From Sphingobium sp. MI1205 (GTDB lineage Bacteria > Pseudomonadota > Alphaproteobacteria > Sphingomonadales > Sphingomonadaceae): a stretch of 64,000 nt of DNA. The notes beneath the pieces were generated by a model. The model did no database searches and was not told the DNA's origin. It saw only the letters and a list, made by a program, of their open reading frames with translations. This document shows positions 43,374-55,518 of this stretch, in pieces; positions within the stretch are counted from its first letter, which is position 1; every line of letters starts with the position of its first letter. The stretch is from contig NZ_CP005188.1 of the NCBI RefSeq assembly GCF_001563285.1, positions 563,501-627,500 of the forward strand, in the 5' to 3' direction. The translations under genes were made by a program, and so were the position numbers.

Positions 43374-44722
43374 CTTTTCTTCCGCTTCTGTTCAACGGCC
43401 GCGCGTGAAACCATCGCGATATCCTGTGCCCGCAGATAGTCAACCGTTCCTGGCTTCAATCCCTGCATGGCGGCGTCGGCGCTGCGCAACGCCATCTGAT
43501 TGTCACCCATCAGCGCATAGCGTTCGGCGGTAGCCAGCGCCGCGCGGGGGGTGTCGCCGCGCCGCGCATAGACGACGCCCAGTTGATACCAGGCAAAGGG
43601 ATTTTCCCTGTCGCGCGCGACTGCATTGCGCAGCACCTGTTCGGCTTCGGCGAAATTCTGGCTATCCTCGGTCGCGATCAGCGCGTGACCCAGCATCGTT
43701 GCGATCAGTGGCTGGCGGGTCAACTGCACCGCCTCACGCAGCGGCGGGATGGCGTCGGCGGGCCTGCCGCTTTCCAGGAGCACCTGACCCTTGAGTTCCA
43801 AAAAATAGGGATCGTGGGGGTGAGCAGCGAGCAGCGCGTTCACTTCGCTTATCGCCTTATCCGGATAGGCGCTCTTGTGCCACGCATAGGCGCGCGCATA
43901 ATGAGCCGGGATCGATTGGTCGCTTTCCGGGTATTTCCGCAATGTTTGCGTCGGTTCCGAAACGAAGCCGACAAGCTTTGCCTTGATGCGCTCGAACCGG
44001 GCTTCCAGCTTCGGGTCTATCGGTTTGTCCCAGGAAGGATCGACCGTATAGACCTCACGCAGCACGTTGATCCGTTCGCCGGACAGCGGGTGGGTGCGGC
44101 CGTAGCTGTCGTCCTGCGGAATGGCGAGCCGATATTCCTGATTTTGCAGCTTCTTGAAGAATTCCAGGCTGCCCTTGCCCGACACGCCTGCCTGGCTGAG
44201 ATAACGTGCCCCTGCAAGGTCGGCCGAACTTTCCTGCGCGCGGGAGAAGGCAAGATATTTGCCCATCGCCGCTTGTTGGCCCATGCCCAATATGCCCATG
44301 CCTGCTTCGGCCCCGCCCGCCGCGATCGCCGCCGCACCCAGCACCAGGCTTAACAGGGTGATGCCGGTCGCCTCTTTCATCCCCTCGGCGGAGCGGATGA
44401 TATGGCCGCCTTCGATATGGCCCAGTTCATGCGCAACCACACCCTGCAACTGGTTGACATTGTCTGCTGCGGCGATCAGGCCGCTATGCAGCCACACATA
44501 TTGGCCGCCCGCGACAAAGGCGTTGATCTCGCGATCGTTGAGGACGAACACTTGCACGTTGCGCGGTTCCATGCCCGCCGCGCTGACCAGCGGCGCGGAC
44601 ATGTCGGCCATGAAGGCCTCGGTTTCGGCGTCGCGCAGGATTTGCTGCGCCTCTGCCGGTCGTGCCAGCATCGATAGCCCGGCCACCGCGATGGCCAAGG
44701 CATGAAGCCATCGACCCTTCAT
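43370..44722 (-). CDS. Periplasmic M48 metalloprotease with TPR repeats (BepA-like)
   Basis: A 450-residue secreted protein. Signal peptide KGRWLHALAIAVAGLSML is followed by a cleavage site near AEA. The zinc protease motif is VVAHELGHIEGGHI, the third ligand region is EESSADLAGARYLSQAG-like (QESSADLAGARYL). TPR helices fill residues about 300-450. The layout matches BepA/YfgC, an outer membrane quality-control protease and chaperone. ATG 44722 was chosen by the signal peptide. Paired with a DsbA-like protein. Confidence 0.9.
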   Translation of the reverse strand: MKGRWLHALAIAVAGLSMLARPAEAQQILRDAETEAFMADMSAPLVSAAGMEPRNVQVFVLNDREINAFVAGGQYVWLHSGLIAAADNVNQLQGVVAHELGHIEGGHIIRSAEGMKEATGITLLSLVLGAAAIAAGGAEAGMGILGMGQQAAMGKYLAFSRAQESSADLAGARYLSQAGVSGKGSLEFFKKLQNQEYRLAIPQDDSYGRTHPLSGERINVLREVYTVDPSWDKPIDPKLEARFERIKAKLVGFVSEPTQTLRKYPESDQSIPAHYARAYAWHKSAYPDKAISEVNALLAAHPHDPYFLELKGQVLLESGRPADAIPPLREAVQLTRQPLIATMLGHALIATEDSQNFAEAEQVLRNAVARDRENPFAWYQLGVVYARRGDTPRAALATAERYALMGDNQMALRSADAAMQGLKPGTVDYLRAQDIAMVSRAAVEQKRKKR

Positions 44723-44872
44723 GAGCGGCCAACGGAAATATGGGCGCCAACACGCATGCCCGAAAGCCGATGGCAGCAGCCCCATGAACCGCGGGTGAAG
44801 CGAGAACGCCGCCGCAGTCCGGTGGAGACCGGCAGGGCGACGGCGTTGCTCATAGGAACGAAATAGTCCCTG

Positions 44873-47533
<2,661 letters not shown>

Positions 47534-48056
47534 GTATAAGTCTCCGGCGATGACGGCCTGCGGCGCTCGGCCGGGCTGTCACGCGATAGTGAAGGGACGA
47601 GTGCAGTCGCGCCGCCAGCGGCGCGGGTGTTGCTATCGTCCGGTTTGACAGGAAAAACTGCGCTTCTGCTGCATTGGCAGGGCCGGGCAAACCGCCGGTC
47701 CGCTCCATCCACGCCGCATCGCCCGGGACCGGGCTCAGCGTCGAATGGAAATCATGCCTCATGCAGCGTCAACCTGTTCGTAGCATCGGGTCCAGGCGGC
47801 TGGCGCCCGCCGATGCTGTCGTGAAAGCTCCTGAAAAGAGCCGCGCCGACATGGGCGTTTCTTTCAGGAATGTGAATGGGTAGCAGTCAAAGGCCACCCT
47901 AGCAACGTCCCGCACAAAATTGTTTCGTCGGCGGTGGACGTTCCCCAGTCACCTTCCAATCGCAAAACATGGTGAAGTAAAGGTTAAGGCCTGCCCGTCG
48001 CCCGTTGGCAAGAAATGGGGTGGACGGCCGGGGGGGGGGCGGGGCACAAGCGCGCC
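47534..48056. other. Gap of 523 bases: rne leader (left) and amidase promoter region (right)
   Basis: No convincing gene. On the rne side two inverted repeats are visible: AGCATCGG (47782-47789) with CCGATGCT (47810-47817), and TCCTGAAA (47829-47836) with TTTCAGGA (47862-47869). Such a long structured leader would suit autoregulation of RNase E, known in E. coli; here this is inference. A run of ten G (48030-48039) lies 17 bases before the amidase ATG. Confidence 0.5.
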
Positions 48057-48941
48057 ATGCTTCACGCTCTTGCCCTGGCAGGCGCTCTCTTCACCGGCCC
48101 GATCGCGACGGCGCGCGTCGCCTTTGACGCGCCTGCCGCCATGGCGGCGCGGCCCGTGAAGCGATGGCACAGCATTACCGTGCCGATTCCGCCTGTCGCG
48201 CGGGGCCTGTCGTTGCCGCGTGTCGAAGGGCCTGCCGATGCTTCACGACCGCTGGTAGTTATCGACGCCGGGCATGGCGGGCACGATCCGGGCGCCATCA
48301 ACGCGCGGACGGGGCAGCGTGAAAAGGACCTGACCTTGGCGATCGCCCAGGCCATCCGCGACCAGCTGTTGAAGTCGGGGCGCGTGCGGGTCGCGCTGAC
48401 GCGGGATGACGATCACTTCCTGGTGCTGCAGGAACGCTATGGCGTTGCGCGTCAGTTGAACGCGGATCTGTTCCTGTCGGTCCATGCCGATTCGGCTGCA
48501 AATGAAGATGCGCGCGGCGCTACCGTCTACACCCTCTCGGAAGTGGCGTCGGATCGGGAGGCGGCGCGGCTGGCGGCTCGGGAGAACAGGGCGGACATAT
48601 TGAACGGCGTCAATCTGGGCGCGCAGCGGGATGACGTATCCTCGATACTCATCGATTTGACGCAGCGCGAAACCATGAAGGAATCAGCGAATTTCGCGGC
48701 ATTGTTGAAGCGGGAGGCGTCTGCCTACATGGACTTTCGCAGTGCCTTTCACCGCTATGCCTCACTCATGGTTTTGAAAGCGCCCGATACGCCTTCGGTC
48801 CTGTTCGAGACCGGCTACCTCAGCAATGACGAGGATGCTGCCTTCCTGGCGTCCCGCGCTGGCCAGGCGAGCATCGCCAAGGGCGTGGCGCGGGCGATCG
48901 AGGTGTATCTGGCCCTCAGGCTCGCTTCGCGCGGCAACTGA
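48057..48941 (+). CDS. N-acetylmuramoyl-L-alanine amidase (Amidase_3)
   Basis: A 294-residue cell wall amidase that cuts the bond between MurNAc and L-Ala. Signal-like N-terminus MLHALALAGALFTGPIATA. Zinc and catalytic motifs are VVIDAGHGGHDPGA, NADLFLSVHADSA and PSVLFETGYLSND. No AMIN domain is visible. ATG 48057 is preceded by a G-rich stretch in which a Shine-Dalgarno cannot be singled out; the frame is open to 48015. The bifunctional penicillin-binding protein follows on the same strand. Confidence 0.92.
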   Translation: MLHALALAGALFTGPIATARVAFDAPAAMAARPVKRWHSITVPIPPVARGLSLPRVEGPADASRPLVVIDAGHGGHDPGAINARTGQREKDLTLAIAQAIRDQLLKSGRVRVALTRDDDHFLVLQERYGVARQLNADLFLSVHADSAANEDARGATVYTLSEVASDREAARLAARENRADILNGVNLGAQRDDVSSILIDLTQRETMKESANFAALLKREASAYMDFRSAFHRYASLMVLKAPDTPSVLFETGYLSNDEDAAFLASRAGQASIAKGVARAIEVYLALRLASRGN

Positions 48942-49007
48942 TCGGGCAGCGTCCGGTCGATCCGCACTGGCGCTGTCTGCATTTTGACCTTAGAGCCTCC
49001 TCTCGTC

Positions 49008-51545
49008 ATGGAAGAGGCTCGCCCCGATACCGCCCGATCGTCCCTAGCAGCCCGCCTGCGCGGCCATGGCGGCGCGTTTCGCGAGCGGCTTGCGCCGCTC
49101 TGGAGCCGGCGCTGGTTCCGTTGGGTCGCCATCGCATTGGGCGGCCTGTTCACGGCGATGCTGCTGTTCTGGCTGATCTTCGCGCGTGGATTGCCCGACG
49201 CCGCCACGCTGCTGGAATATGAGCCGCCGCTGCCGACCATCGTGCGCGACATCAACGGCCAGCCGGTGCACAGCTATGCGCGCGAACGCCGGGTACAGTT
49301 GCAATATAGCGATTATCCGCCGCTCCTGATCCGCGCCTATCTGGCGGCCGAGGACAAGACTTTTTTCGAGCATCATGGCGTCGATATTCCCGGCTTTGCC
49401 GGGGCGGTGGTTGATTATGTCACCAAGATCGGGTCGGGCCAGCGCGCCAAGGGTGGATCGACCATCACGCAGCAGGTCGCGAAAAATCTGCTGATTGGTG
49501 ACGAATATTCGCCCACGCGCAAGGTGAAGGAGATGATCCTCGCCTATCGCATGGAAGGCGTGCTCACCAAGCAGCAGATACTGGAACTCTATTTCAACCA
49601 GATATTCCTGGGCCGCAACGCCTATGGCGTCCAGGCCGCGGCGCGGGCCTATTTCGATAAGGACGTCGCGGACCTCAAGCTGCACGAAATGGCCTATCTG
49701 GCCATCCTGCCGAAGGGGCCGGCCAACTATCGCCCCGAAAGCCCGACCGGCCACGCACGCGCGCTGGACCGTCGCAACTGGGCGCTCGGCGAAATGTTCA
49801 AGAACGGCTGGATCACGCAGGCGCAACTGGACGAAGCGCAGGCGCAGCCGCTGGGTACGGTTGCGCAGCACAGTTCCGGTTTCGATGCCCGTGCGGGCGG
49901 ATATTATATGGAAGAGGTGCGCCGCCGCCTGATCGAATTGTTCGGCGAAAAGGCGGAGGACGGCCCCAACAGCGTCTATGCAGGCGGCCTGTGGGTGCGC
50001 AGCCCCTATGACCCCAAACTGCAGGAAGGCGTCGCCACCGCCCTGCGCAACGGATTGCTGCGTTTCGACGCGGGCAAAGGCTGGTCCGGGCCGGTGGGCA
50101 AGATAGACATGGCGCGCGGATGGAAGCGCGAACTGGCGGCCAGCTATATCGGCATCGACTATGCCAACTGGCGGATCGCGGTGGTGATCGATCGCAATTC
50201 CGCAGGGGCCGAGATCGGCTTTGCCGACGGATCGACCGGGACTCTGCCTGCCGGCGCTGCGCAGATGCCCTATCGGCGCGCGGGCGGCCCGGCCTTCAAC
50301 AGCATGAAGCCCGGCGACCTGATCGCGGTTGCGCCCAACGGGTCCAGCTGGGCGCTGCGCAATGTGCCCGAAGTGTCCGGCGGCATGCTGGCGGAGCAGA
50401 CCCATTCGGGCCGGGTGCTGGCGATGCAGGGCGGGTTCGACAGCCGCCTGTCATCCTACAACCGCGCGACGCAGGCGATGCGGCAGCCAGGTTCGACCAT
50501 CAAGCCCTTTGTCTACGCCGCAGCGCTGGACAATGGCATGACTCCGGCTTCGATCATCGTCGATGGCCCCTTGTGCGTCTATCAGGGCGCGGGACTTGGC
50601 CAGAAATGCTTCCGCAACTTCTCCGGCGGCAGCGCCGGTCCCCAGACCATGCGCTGGGGCGTCGAGCAGTCCCGGAACCTGATGACGGTGCGCGCGGCGA
50701 GCCAGACCGGCATGGATCGCGTGGTGCGGACGATCAAGGCGATGGGGATCGGCGATTATCAGCCCTATCTGTCCTTTGCCCTGGGCGCGGGCGAGACGAC
50801 GGTTGAGCGGATGGTGAATGCCTACGCAACGCTTGCCAACCATGGTCGTCAACTGCCGCCCAAGGTCATGGACTATGTGCAGGACCGGCGCGGCAAGGTG
50901 ATCTGGCCGCTGCGCTGGCGCGCCTGTGACGGTTGCAACATGGCCAATTGGGACGGGAAGCCCATGCCCCGCTTCGGATTTGAAGGGCGGCAGGTGATGA
51001 ACCCGATGACCGCCTATCAGGTGGTGCACATTACAGAAGGCGTGATCCAGCGTGGCACTGCTACGGTGCTGGCCGACCTCAAGCGCCCGCTGTTCGGCAA
51101 GACGGGCACCACCAATGGCCCGACCAATGTCTGGTTCGTGGGCGGATCTCCCGACGTCGTCGCGGGCGTCTATATCGGTTACGACCAACCCCGCAGCCTG
51201 GGCGGCTGGGCACAGGGCGGCCGGATCGCCGCGCCCATCTGGAAGGCGGCGATGGCGCCGGTGCTGGAAACGATGCCCAAGACGCCCTTTGTCGCCCCGG
51301 CGGGCATTCGCATGGTGACGGTCGACCGGCGGTCGGGCAAGCGCGTCTATGGCGTGTGGCCGACCGAGGAACCCAAGCCTGCCGTGATATGGGAGGCGTT
51401 CAAGCCCGAAACCGAGCCGCGCCGCTCCATCCGCAAGGAAGAGGTGGCCGCCCAGGAACAGGCGGCGCAGCGCCGTGAAGCGCGGGAGCGAACGAGGCCT
51501 CGTACGGACAGCGACTTCCTGCAGGATCAGGGCGGGATTTATTGA
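49008..51545 (+). CDS. mrcA: Penicillin-binding protein 1A (bifunctional)
   Basis: An 845-residue peptidoglycan synthase: cytoplasmic tail, one transmembrane helix (about residues 40-60), a GT51 glycosyltransferase domain (AAEDKTFFEHHGVDIPG, KGGSTITQQVAKNLLIG, ILELYFNQIFLGRNAYGVQA), then a transpeptidase with the active-site Ser in QPGSTIKPF, SxN in EQSRNLM, and KTG in FGKTGTTNG. ATG 49008 was chosen; TTG 48984 is in frame and neither has a good Shine-Dalgarno. It follows the amidase by 66 bases. Confidence 0.95.
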   Translation: MEEARPDTARSSLAARLRGHGGAFRERLAPLWSRRWFRWVAIALGGLFTAMLLFWLIFARGLPDAATLLEYEPPLPTIVRDINGQPVHSYARERRVQLQYSDYPPLLIRAYLAAEDKTFFEHHGVDIPGFAGAVVDYVTKIGSGQRAKGGSTITQQVAKNLLIGDEYSPTRKVKEMILAYRMEGVLTKQQILELYFNQIFLGRNAYGVQAAARAYFDKDVADLKLHEMAYLAILPKGPANYRPESPTGHARALDRRNWALGEMFKNGWITQAQLDEAQAQPLGTVAQHSSGFDARAGGYYMEEVRRRLIELFGEKAEDGPNSVYAGGLWVRSPYDPKLQEGVATALRNGLLRFDAGKGWSGPVGKIDMARGWKRELAASYIGIDYANWRIAVVIDRNSAGAEIGFADGSTGTLPAGAAQMPYRRAGGPAFNSMKPGDLIAVAPNGSSWALRNVPEVSGGMLAEQTHSGRVLAMQGGFDSRLSSYNRATQAMRQPGSTIKPFVYAAALDNGMTPASIIVDGPLCVYQGAGLGQKCFRNFSGGSAGPQTMRWGVEQSRNLMTVRAASQTGMDRVVRTIKAMGIGDYQPYLSFALGAGETTVERMVNAYATLANHGRQLPPKVMDYVQDRRGKVIWPLRWRACDGCNMANWDGKPMPRFGFEGRQVMNPMTAYQVVHITEGVIQRGTATVLADLKRPLFGKTGTTNGPTNVWFVGGSPDVVAGVYIGYDQPRSLGGWAQGGRIAAPIWKAAMAPVLETMPKTPFVAPAGIRMVTVDRRSGKRVYGVWPTEEPKPAVIWEAFKPETEPRRSIRKEEVAAQEQAAQRREARERTRPRTDSDFLQDQGGIY

Positions 51546-51674
51546 GCAGCGGGGCAGCGGGGTCGACAGCCCCGTCACCGCAACCTATCCATCTTTCGCC
51601 GGGCTTGGCCGGGCGGCGGACATAGGAAGGTTGCACGATCCGGTTGGAGCGTCGACCCATATCGGAGAGTGAGG

Positions 51675-53171
51675 ATGCGGGAACAGGAGCCCTTCGCGGA
51701 CGAACAGGATCTCAATTGCGATCTGCTGATCATCGGCCTTGGTATCACGGGGGCCGCTGCCGCGATCGAGGCGCGCGCCGCGGGGGCGGACGTGCTGGTG
51801 CTGGAACGCGCGACCGCCGGTGGCGGGACGAGCGCGCTGTCCGATGGTGTGATCTATCTGGGCGGCGGCACCAGATTGCAGCGCGACCTGGGCGTGGAGG
51901 ATGATCCAGAGGCGCTTTACGCCTTTCTCGATGCGATCGCCGACGTGCCCGACAAGGACCTTTTGCGCAAATTTTGCGACGGCAATGTCGAGCATTTCGA
52001 TTGGCTGGAGGCGCAGGGCGTACCCTTTGCGCGGATACTCTACACTGACAAGCATCTCTGTCCTGCGGGTGGGGAGGGCTTGTACAGCACCGGAAATGAG
52101 AAGGTCTGGCCGTTCCGCGATATCGCGCGTCCGGCGATGCGCGGCCATCTCGTCAAGGGGCCACCACGCAACTGCGGCGTCACGCTGATGGACGTCCTGC
52201 TGCGGCGCTGTGAGGAGGAAGGCGTGAGGATCCTGGGCGACGCGCGCGTGACCCGGTTGGTCCAGAATGATGAAGGGCGCGTGGTGGGCGCGGCATTCCG
52301 CCGCGACGGCCGCGAAAAGGTTGCCCATGCTTCCCATGGCGTCCTGATCGCGACCGGCGGCTATCAGATGAACGCCGCCATGATCGGCGCGAGCCATCCC
52401 TGGACCATCGACAATGCCGAACCCATCGGCACCAATTATAGCGATGGTTCGGGCATCGAGCTGGCGACGGCGATCGGCGCGGATGTGGCGGCGATCGATG
52501 CGATCCATGCGACGGCGGCCTTCTATCCACCTGCGCAGCTGATCAAAGGCATCATCGTCAACCGCGATGGGCGGCGCTTCGTGGCGGAGGACAGCTATCA
52601 CGGCCGAACGGCAGCATTCATCTTCGAACAGCCCGGCCAGCAAGCTTATCTGATCGTGGATTCGGACATCTTTGCCTATCCCGAACTGGCCGAATTTTTC
52701 CGGATCGACCTGATCGACGGCTGGGAAAGCATTGTCGAGATGGAGCGCGATCTGGGCATCGCCGAAGGTGCCTTGCAGTCCATGATGGACGCCTACAACC
52801 GCGCCGCCGCACAGGGCGAAGACCCTGCGTTCGGCAAATATCCTGATTGGTTGAAGCCGCTCGACAAGCCGCCCTATGCCGCGTTCGACCTGTCCGTCGG
52901 CAAGACCAGATATTATTTCCACAGCCTGGGCGGTTTGAAGGTGGATGCCGACGCGCGCGTGATCGGCACGGGCGGCGCACCGATAGCAGGGCTCTATGCG
53001 GCGGGCAGCTGCGCTGCGGGCATGATCCGCACGGCCAAGGGCTATGGCAGCGGCATGACGCTGGCGAACGGCTCCTTCTTCGGTCGGGTCGCGGCCCGGC
53101 ACGCCGTGGCGCAGCCGGCAGCCGGGGATGGCGGGCGGATTGATCTTCCCAAATCGGTTGCCCTCGGATAG
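51675..53171 (+). CDS. FAD-dependent dehydrogenase, fumarate reductase/3-ketosteroid dehydrogenase-like
   Basis: A 498-residue flavoprotein. The FAD-binding motif is LLIIGLGITGAAAAIEA followed by VLVLERATAGGGTSALS; the second FAD region near the C-terminus is AGLYAAGSCAAGMIRTAKGY. A capping domain is between, with VTRLVQNDEGRVVGA. This family includes fumarate reductase flavoproteins and 3-ketosteroid delta-1-dehydrogenases; the substrate is not predictable. GGAG lies seven bases before ATG 51675. Not obviously linked to the neighbouring cell wall genes or prfB. Confidence 0.85.
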   Translation: MREQEPFADEQDLNCDLLIIGLGITGAAAAIEARAAGADVLVLERATAGGGTSALSDGVIYLGGGTRLQRDLGVEDDPEALYAFLDAIADVPDKDLLRKFCDGNVEHFDWLEAQGVPFARILYTDKHLCPAGGEGLYSTGNEKVWPFRDIARPAMRGHLVKGPPRNCGVTLMDVLLRRCEEEGVRILGDARVTRLVQNDEGRVVGAAFRRDGREKVAHASHGVLIATGGYQMNAAMIGASHPWTIDNAEPIGTNYSDGSGIELATAIGADVAAIDAIHATAAFYPPAQLIKGIIVNRDGRRFVAEDSYHGRTAAFIFEQPGQQAYLIVDSDIFAYPELAEFFRIDLIDGWESIVEMERDLGIAEGALQSMMDAYNRAAAQGEDPAFGKYPDWLKPLDKPPYAAFDLSVGKTRYYFHSLGGLKVDADARVIGTGGAPIAGLYAAGSCAAGMIRTAKGYGSGMTLANGSFFGRVAARHAVAQPAAGDGGRIDLPKSVALG

Positions 53172-53239
53172 GGGCGGGCGTTTGATGCGTTTCTCCGGCG
53201 GACAGGGGGGAGGCGCCCCGAATTTTCTGGAGAGTTCTC

Positions 53240-54367
53240 ATGCGCGCCGAAGCGCAGCAATATATCGACCGCATCGACGCCGCGCTGGACCTGTTGCGCC
53301 GTTTTCTGGATTGGGACCGCGCCCTTCGTCGCCTGGACGAGCTGAACGCGCGCGTCGAGGATCCGACGCTGTGGGACGACCAGAAAAAGGCGCAGGAAGT
53401 GATGCGCGAGCGCACGCGGCTGGACGCCGCCATCGGCGCGACCCGTGCGATCGACAGCGAGAAGACCGACACCGCCGAACTCATCGAAATGGCCGAGGCC
53501 GAAGGCGACGAGGATATGGTCACCGAAGCCATCGCGTCGCTGAAGGCGCTGGCTGACCGGGCGGATGAGGACAAGATCAAGGCGTTGCTGGCAGGCGAAG
53601 CGGACGCCAGCGACACTTATCTGGAAATCCATGCGGGCGCGGGCGGCACCGAAAGCCAGGACTGGGCGGAGATGCTGAGCCGCATGTACCGCCGTTGGGC
53701 TGAGCGGCGCGGCTACAAGGTGGAGCTGGTCGATTATCAGGCGGGCGACCAGGCGGGCATCAAATCGGCCACCTTCCTGTTCAAGGGCGAGAATGCCTAT
53801 GGCTATGCCAAGACGGAGAGCGGCGTGCACCGGCTGGTGCGCATCAGCCCCTATGACAGTTCGGCGCGGCGGCACACCAGCTTCTCGTCGGTCTGGGTCT
53901 ATCCGGTCATTGACGACAATATCGAGATCGAGGTGAATGAAGGCGATCTGAAGATCGACACCTATCGCGCGTCGGGTGCTGGCGGTCAGCACGTCAACAC
54001 CACGGACTCAGCGGTCCGAATTACCCACATTCCGTCCGGTATCATCGTTGCTTCGCAGAATGACCGGTCGCAGCACAAGAACCGCGCGACCGCGATGAAC
54101 ATGCTGAAAGCGCGCCTGTATGAAGCGGAGTTGCAGAAGCGGGAGGCTGTCGCGTCGGGCGAGTATCAGGCCAAGACCGAGATCGGCTGGGGCCATCAGA
54201 TCCGTTCCTATGTGCTGCAACCCTATCAGCTGGTGAAGGACCTGCGTACCGGCGTCACCTCCACCTCGCCAGATGATGTGCTGGACGGCGCGCTCGACCC
54301 ATTCATGGCGGCTGCCCTGTCGCAAAAGGTGACGGGCGAAAAGGTCGATGTGGAGGATGTCGATTGA
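53240..54367 (+). CDS. prfB: Peptide chain release factor 2
   Basis: A 375-residue RF2 that ends translation at UGA and UAA. The GGQ motif is SGAGGQHVNTTDSAV, and the RF family sequence LEIHAGAGGTESQDWAEMLS is present. The codon-recognition loop is RISPYDSSARRHTS; SPYD replaces the SPF of E. coli, as I would expect in alphaproteobacteria. The gene is one uninterrupted frame, so the programmed +1 frameshift known from E. coli prfB is absent. Overlaps the methyltransferase start by one base (TGATG). Confidence 0.95.
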   Translation: MRAEAQQYIDRIDAALDLLRRFLDWDRALRRLDELNARVEDPTLWDDQKKAQEVMRERTRLDAAIGATRAIDSEKTDTAELIEMAEAEGDEDMVTEAIASLKALADRADEDKIKALLAGEADASDTYLEIHAGAGGTESQDWAEMLSRMYRRWAERRGYKVELVDYQAGDQAGIKSATFLFKGENAYGYAKTESGVHRLVRISPYDSSARRHTSFSSVWVYPVIDDNIEIEVNEGDLKIDTYRASGAGGQHVNTTDSAVRITHIPSGIIVASQNDRSQHKNRATAMNMLKARLYEAELQKREAVASGEYQAKTEIGWGHQIRSYVLQPYQLVKDLRTGVTSTSPDDVLDGALDPFMAAALSQKVTGEKVDVEDVD

Positions 54368-55092
54368 TGAAGGCGCTGGCGCTGGCGGGATCATTGCTCC
54401 TGCTGGCGGGCTGCGGCCTGTTGTCACCCGACAGGAATGAAGACCGGCCTGTGGCTGCACGCGATTTTCCGCGTGCCGACCGGCCAGTCGCCCCGATCGT
54501 ATCGACGCGCTGGTCCAGCGAGGAGGCCCGCGACCGGGTCAATGAAGCAGACGACATCATGGATCGGGCCGGCATCAAGCCCGGCATGACCGTGGCCGAT
54601 ATCGGTGCGGGCGAAGGCTATTATACCGTGCGCCTCGCCAAGCGCGTGGGCCCCAGCGGGCGGGTTCTTGCCGAAGACATCATGCCCGAGGTGATCGAGG
54701 CGCTGTCCCGTCGCATCACCCGCGAAGACTGGCGCAATGTCAGCGTGCGGCTTGGCGCGCCGGAGGACCCACGCCTCCCCGAAAACAGCTTCGACCGCAT
54801 CCTGATGGTCCATATGTACCATGAAATCGCCGAGCCTTACGCCTTTCTGTGGCATTTGAGCCCGGCGCTGAAGGCCGATGGCGAACTGATCGTGGTGGAT
54901 GCGGATCGGCCGACCGATCAGCATGGCACGCCACCGCGCCTGTTGACCTGCGAGCTTGCGGCAATGGGCTTCCGGCTGGAGGAACTGGTTCCCAAGCCTA
55001 CCGCGGGCGGATATTTCGCGCGCTTTCGCCGGATAACGGCCCGGCCCGCGCCGGAAAGTATCGTCCCCTGCGCTCTCAGAAACGAAACTTAA
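54367..55092 (+). CDS. SAM-dependent methyltransferase with lipoprotein signal peptide
   Basis: A 241-residue protein. It begins with a lipoprotein signal: KALALAGSLLLLAGC, lipobox LAGC with Cys near residue 16. From about residue 60 a class I methyltransferase fold follows: MTVADIGAGEGYYTVRLA (motif I), RVLAEDIM (acidic strand), FDRILMVHMYHEIAEPYAF and ELIVVDADRP. If the signal is used, the enzyme would sit in the periplasm on the inner or outer membrane, where S-adenosylmethionine is not expected. The start ATG 54367 overlaps the prfB stop, so it is translationally coupled to prfB. Substrate unknown. Confidence 0.83.
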   Translation: MKALALAGSLLLLAGCGLLSPDRNEDRPVAARDFPRADRPVAPIVSTRWSSEEARDRVNEADDIMDRAGIKPGMTVADIGAGEGYYTVRLAKRVGPSGRVLAEDIMPEVIEALSRRITREDWRNVSVRLGAPEDPRLPENSFDRILMVHMYHEIAEPYAFLWHLSPALKADGELIVVDADRPTDQHGTPPRLLTCELAAMGFRLEELVPKPTAGGYFARFRRITARPAPESIVPCALRNET

Positions 55093-55203
55093 CTTAAATT
55101 AGTGGTTTCCCCGGCGCAAAACGCAGCTAATGGCGCGTTAACCATGATTCTGTGGATCGCATTGACCTTTTCATGATTGAATGGCCTGTGGGAGCGGCTC
55201 GAT

Positions 55204-55515
55204 ATGATCGATCAAAGCAGAACCCCGGCGGTTAACGCCGAGCAGCGGCGGCATACTGCCAGGCACAAGATGTTCGGCCCGGTCACGTTGCGTATGGGCG
55301 GCATTGAAATGCGCGGCCACTTTCTCGATCTGTCGACGGCGGGCGCGCTGGCTCATTGCGAAACCTCGCTTACGCCGGGCGCCTATGTGACTGTCGAGGC
55401 TATGGGCATGGAAGCCAGTGGTCGGGTGATGTGGGCGCAGGGCAAGCGCTTCGGCATTCAGTTCAGCCAACCCCTGGCCGACGATGCGATGGAAAGATTG
55501 ATCCGCGGCGCATGA
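55204..55515 (+). CDS. Single-domain PilZ protein
   Basis: A 103-residue PilZ domain with EQRRHTARHKMFGPVTLRM as the Arg motif and HFLDLSTAGALAHC as the D/NxSxxG motif, both in good form. Likely a c-di-GMP receptor. GGGAGCGG lies about 7 bases before ATG 55204; a TTG nine codons upstream is less likely. Its partner is not evident from context. Confidence 0.85.
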   Translation: MIDQSRTPAVNAEQRRHTARHKMFGPVTLRMGGIEMRGHFLDLSTAGALAHCETSLTPGAYVTVEAMGMEASGRVMWAQGKRFGIQFSQPLADDAMERLIRGA

Positions 55516-55518
55516 CGT

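Noticed and set aside
53240..54367. Programmed frameshift in prfB
   Set aside because: The frame is continuous from ATG to stop, with no internal in-frame TGA near codon 25, so RF2 autoregulation by frameshifting is not used here.
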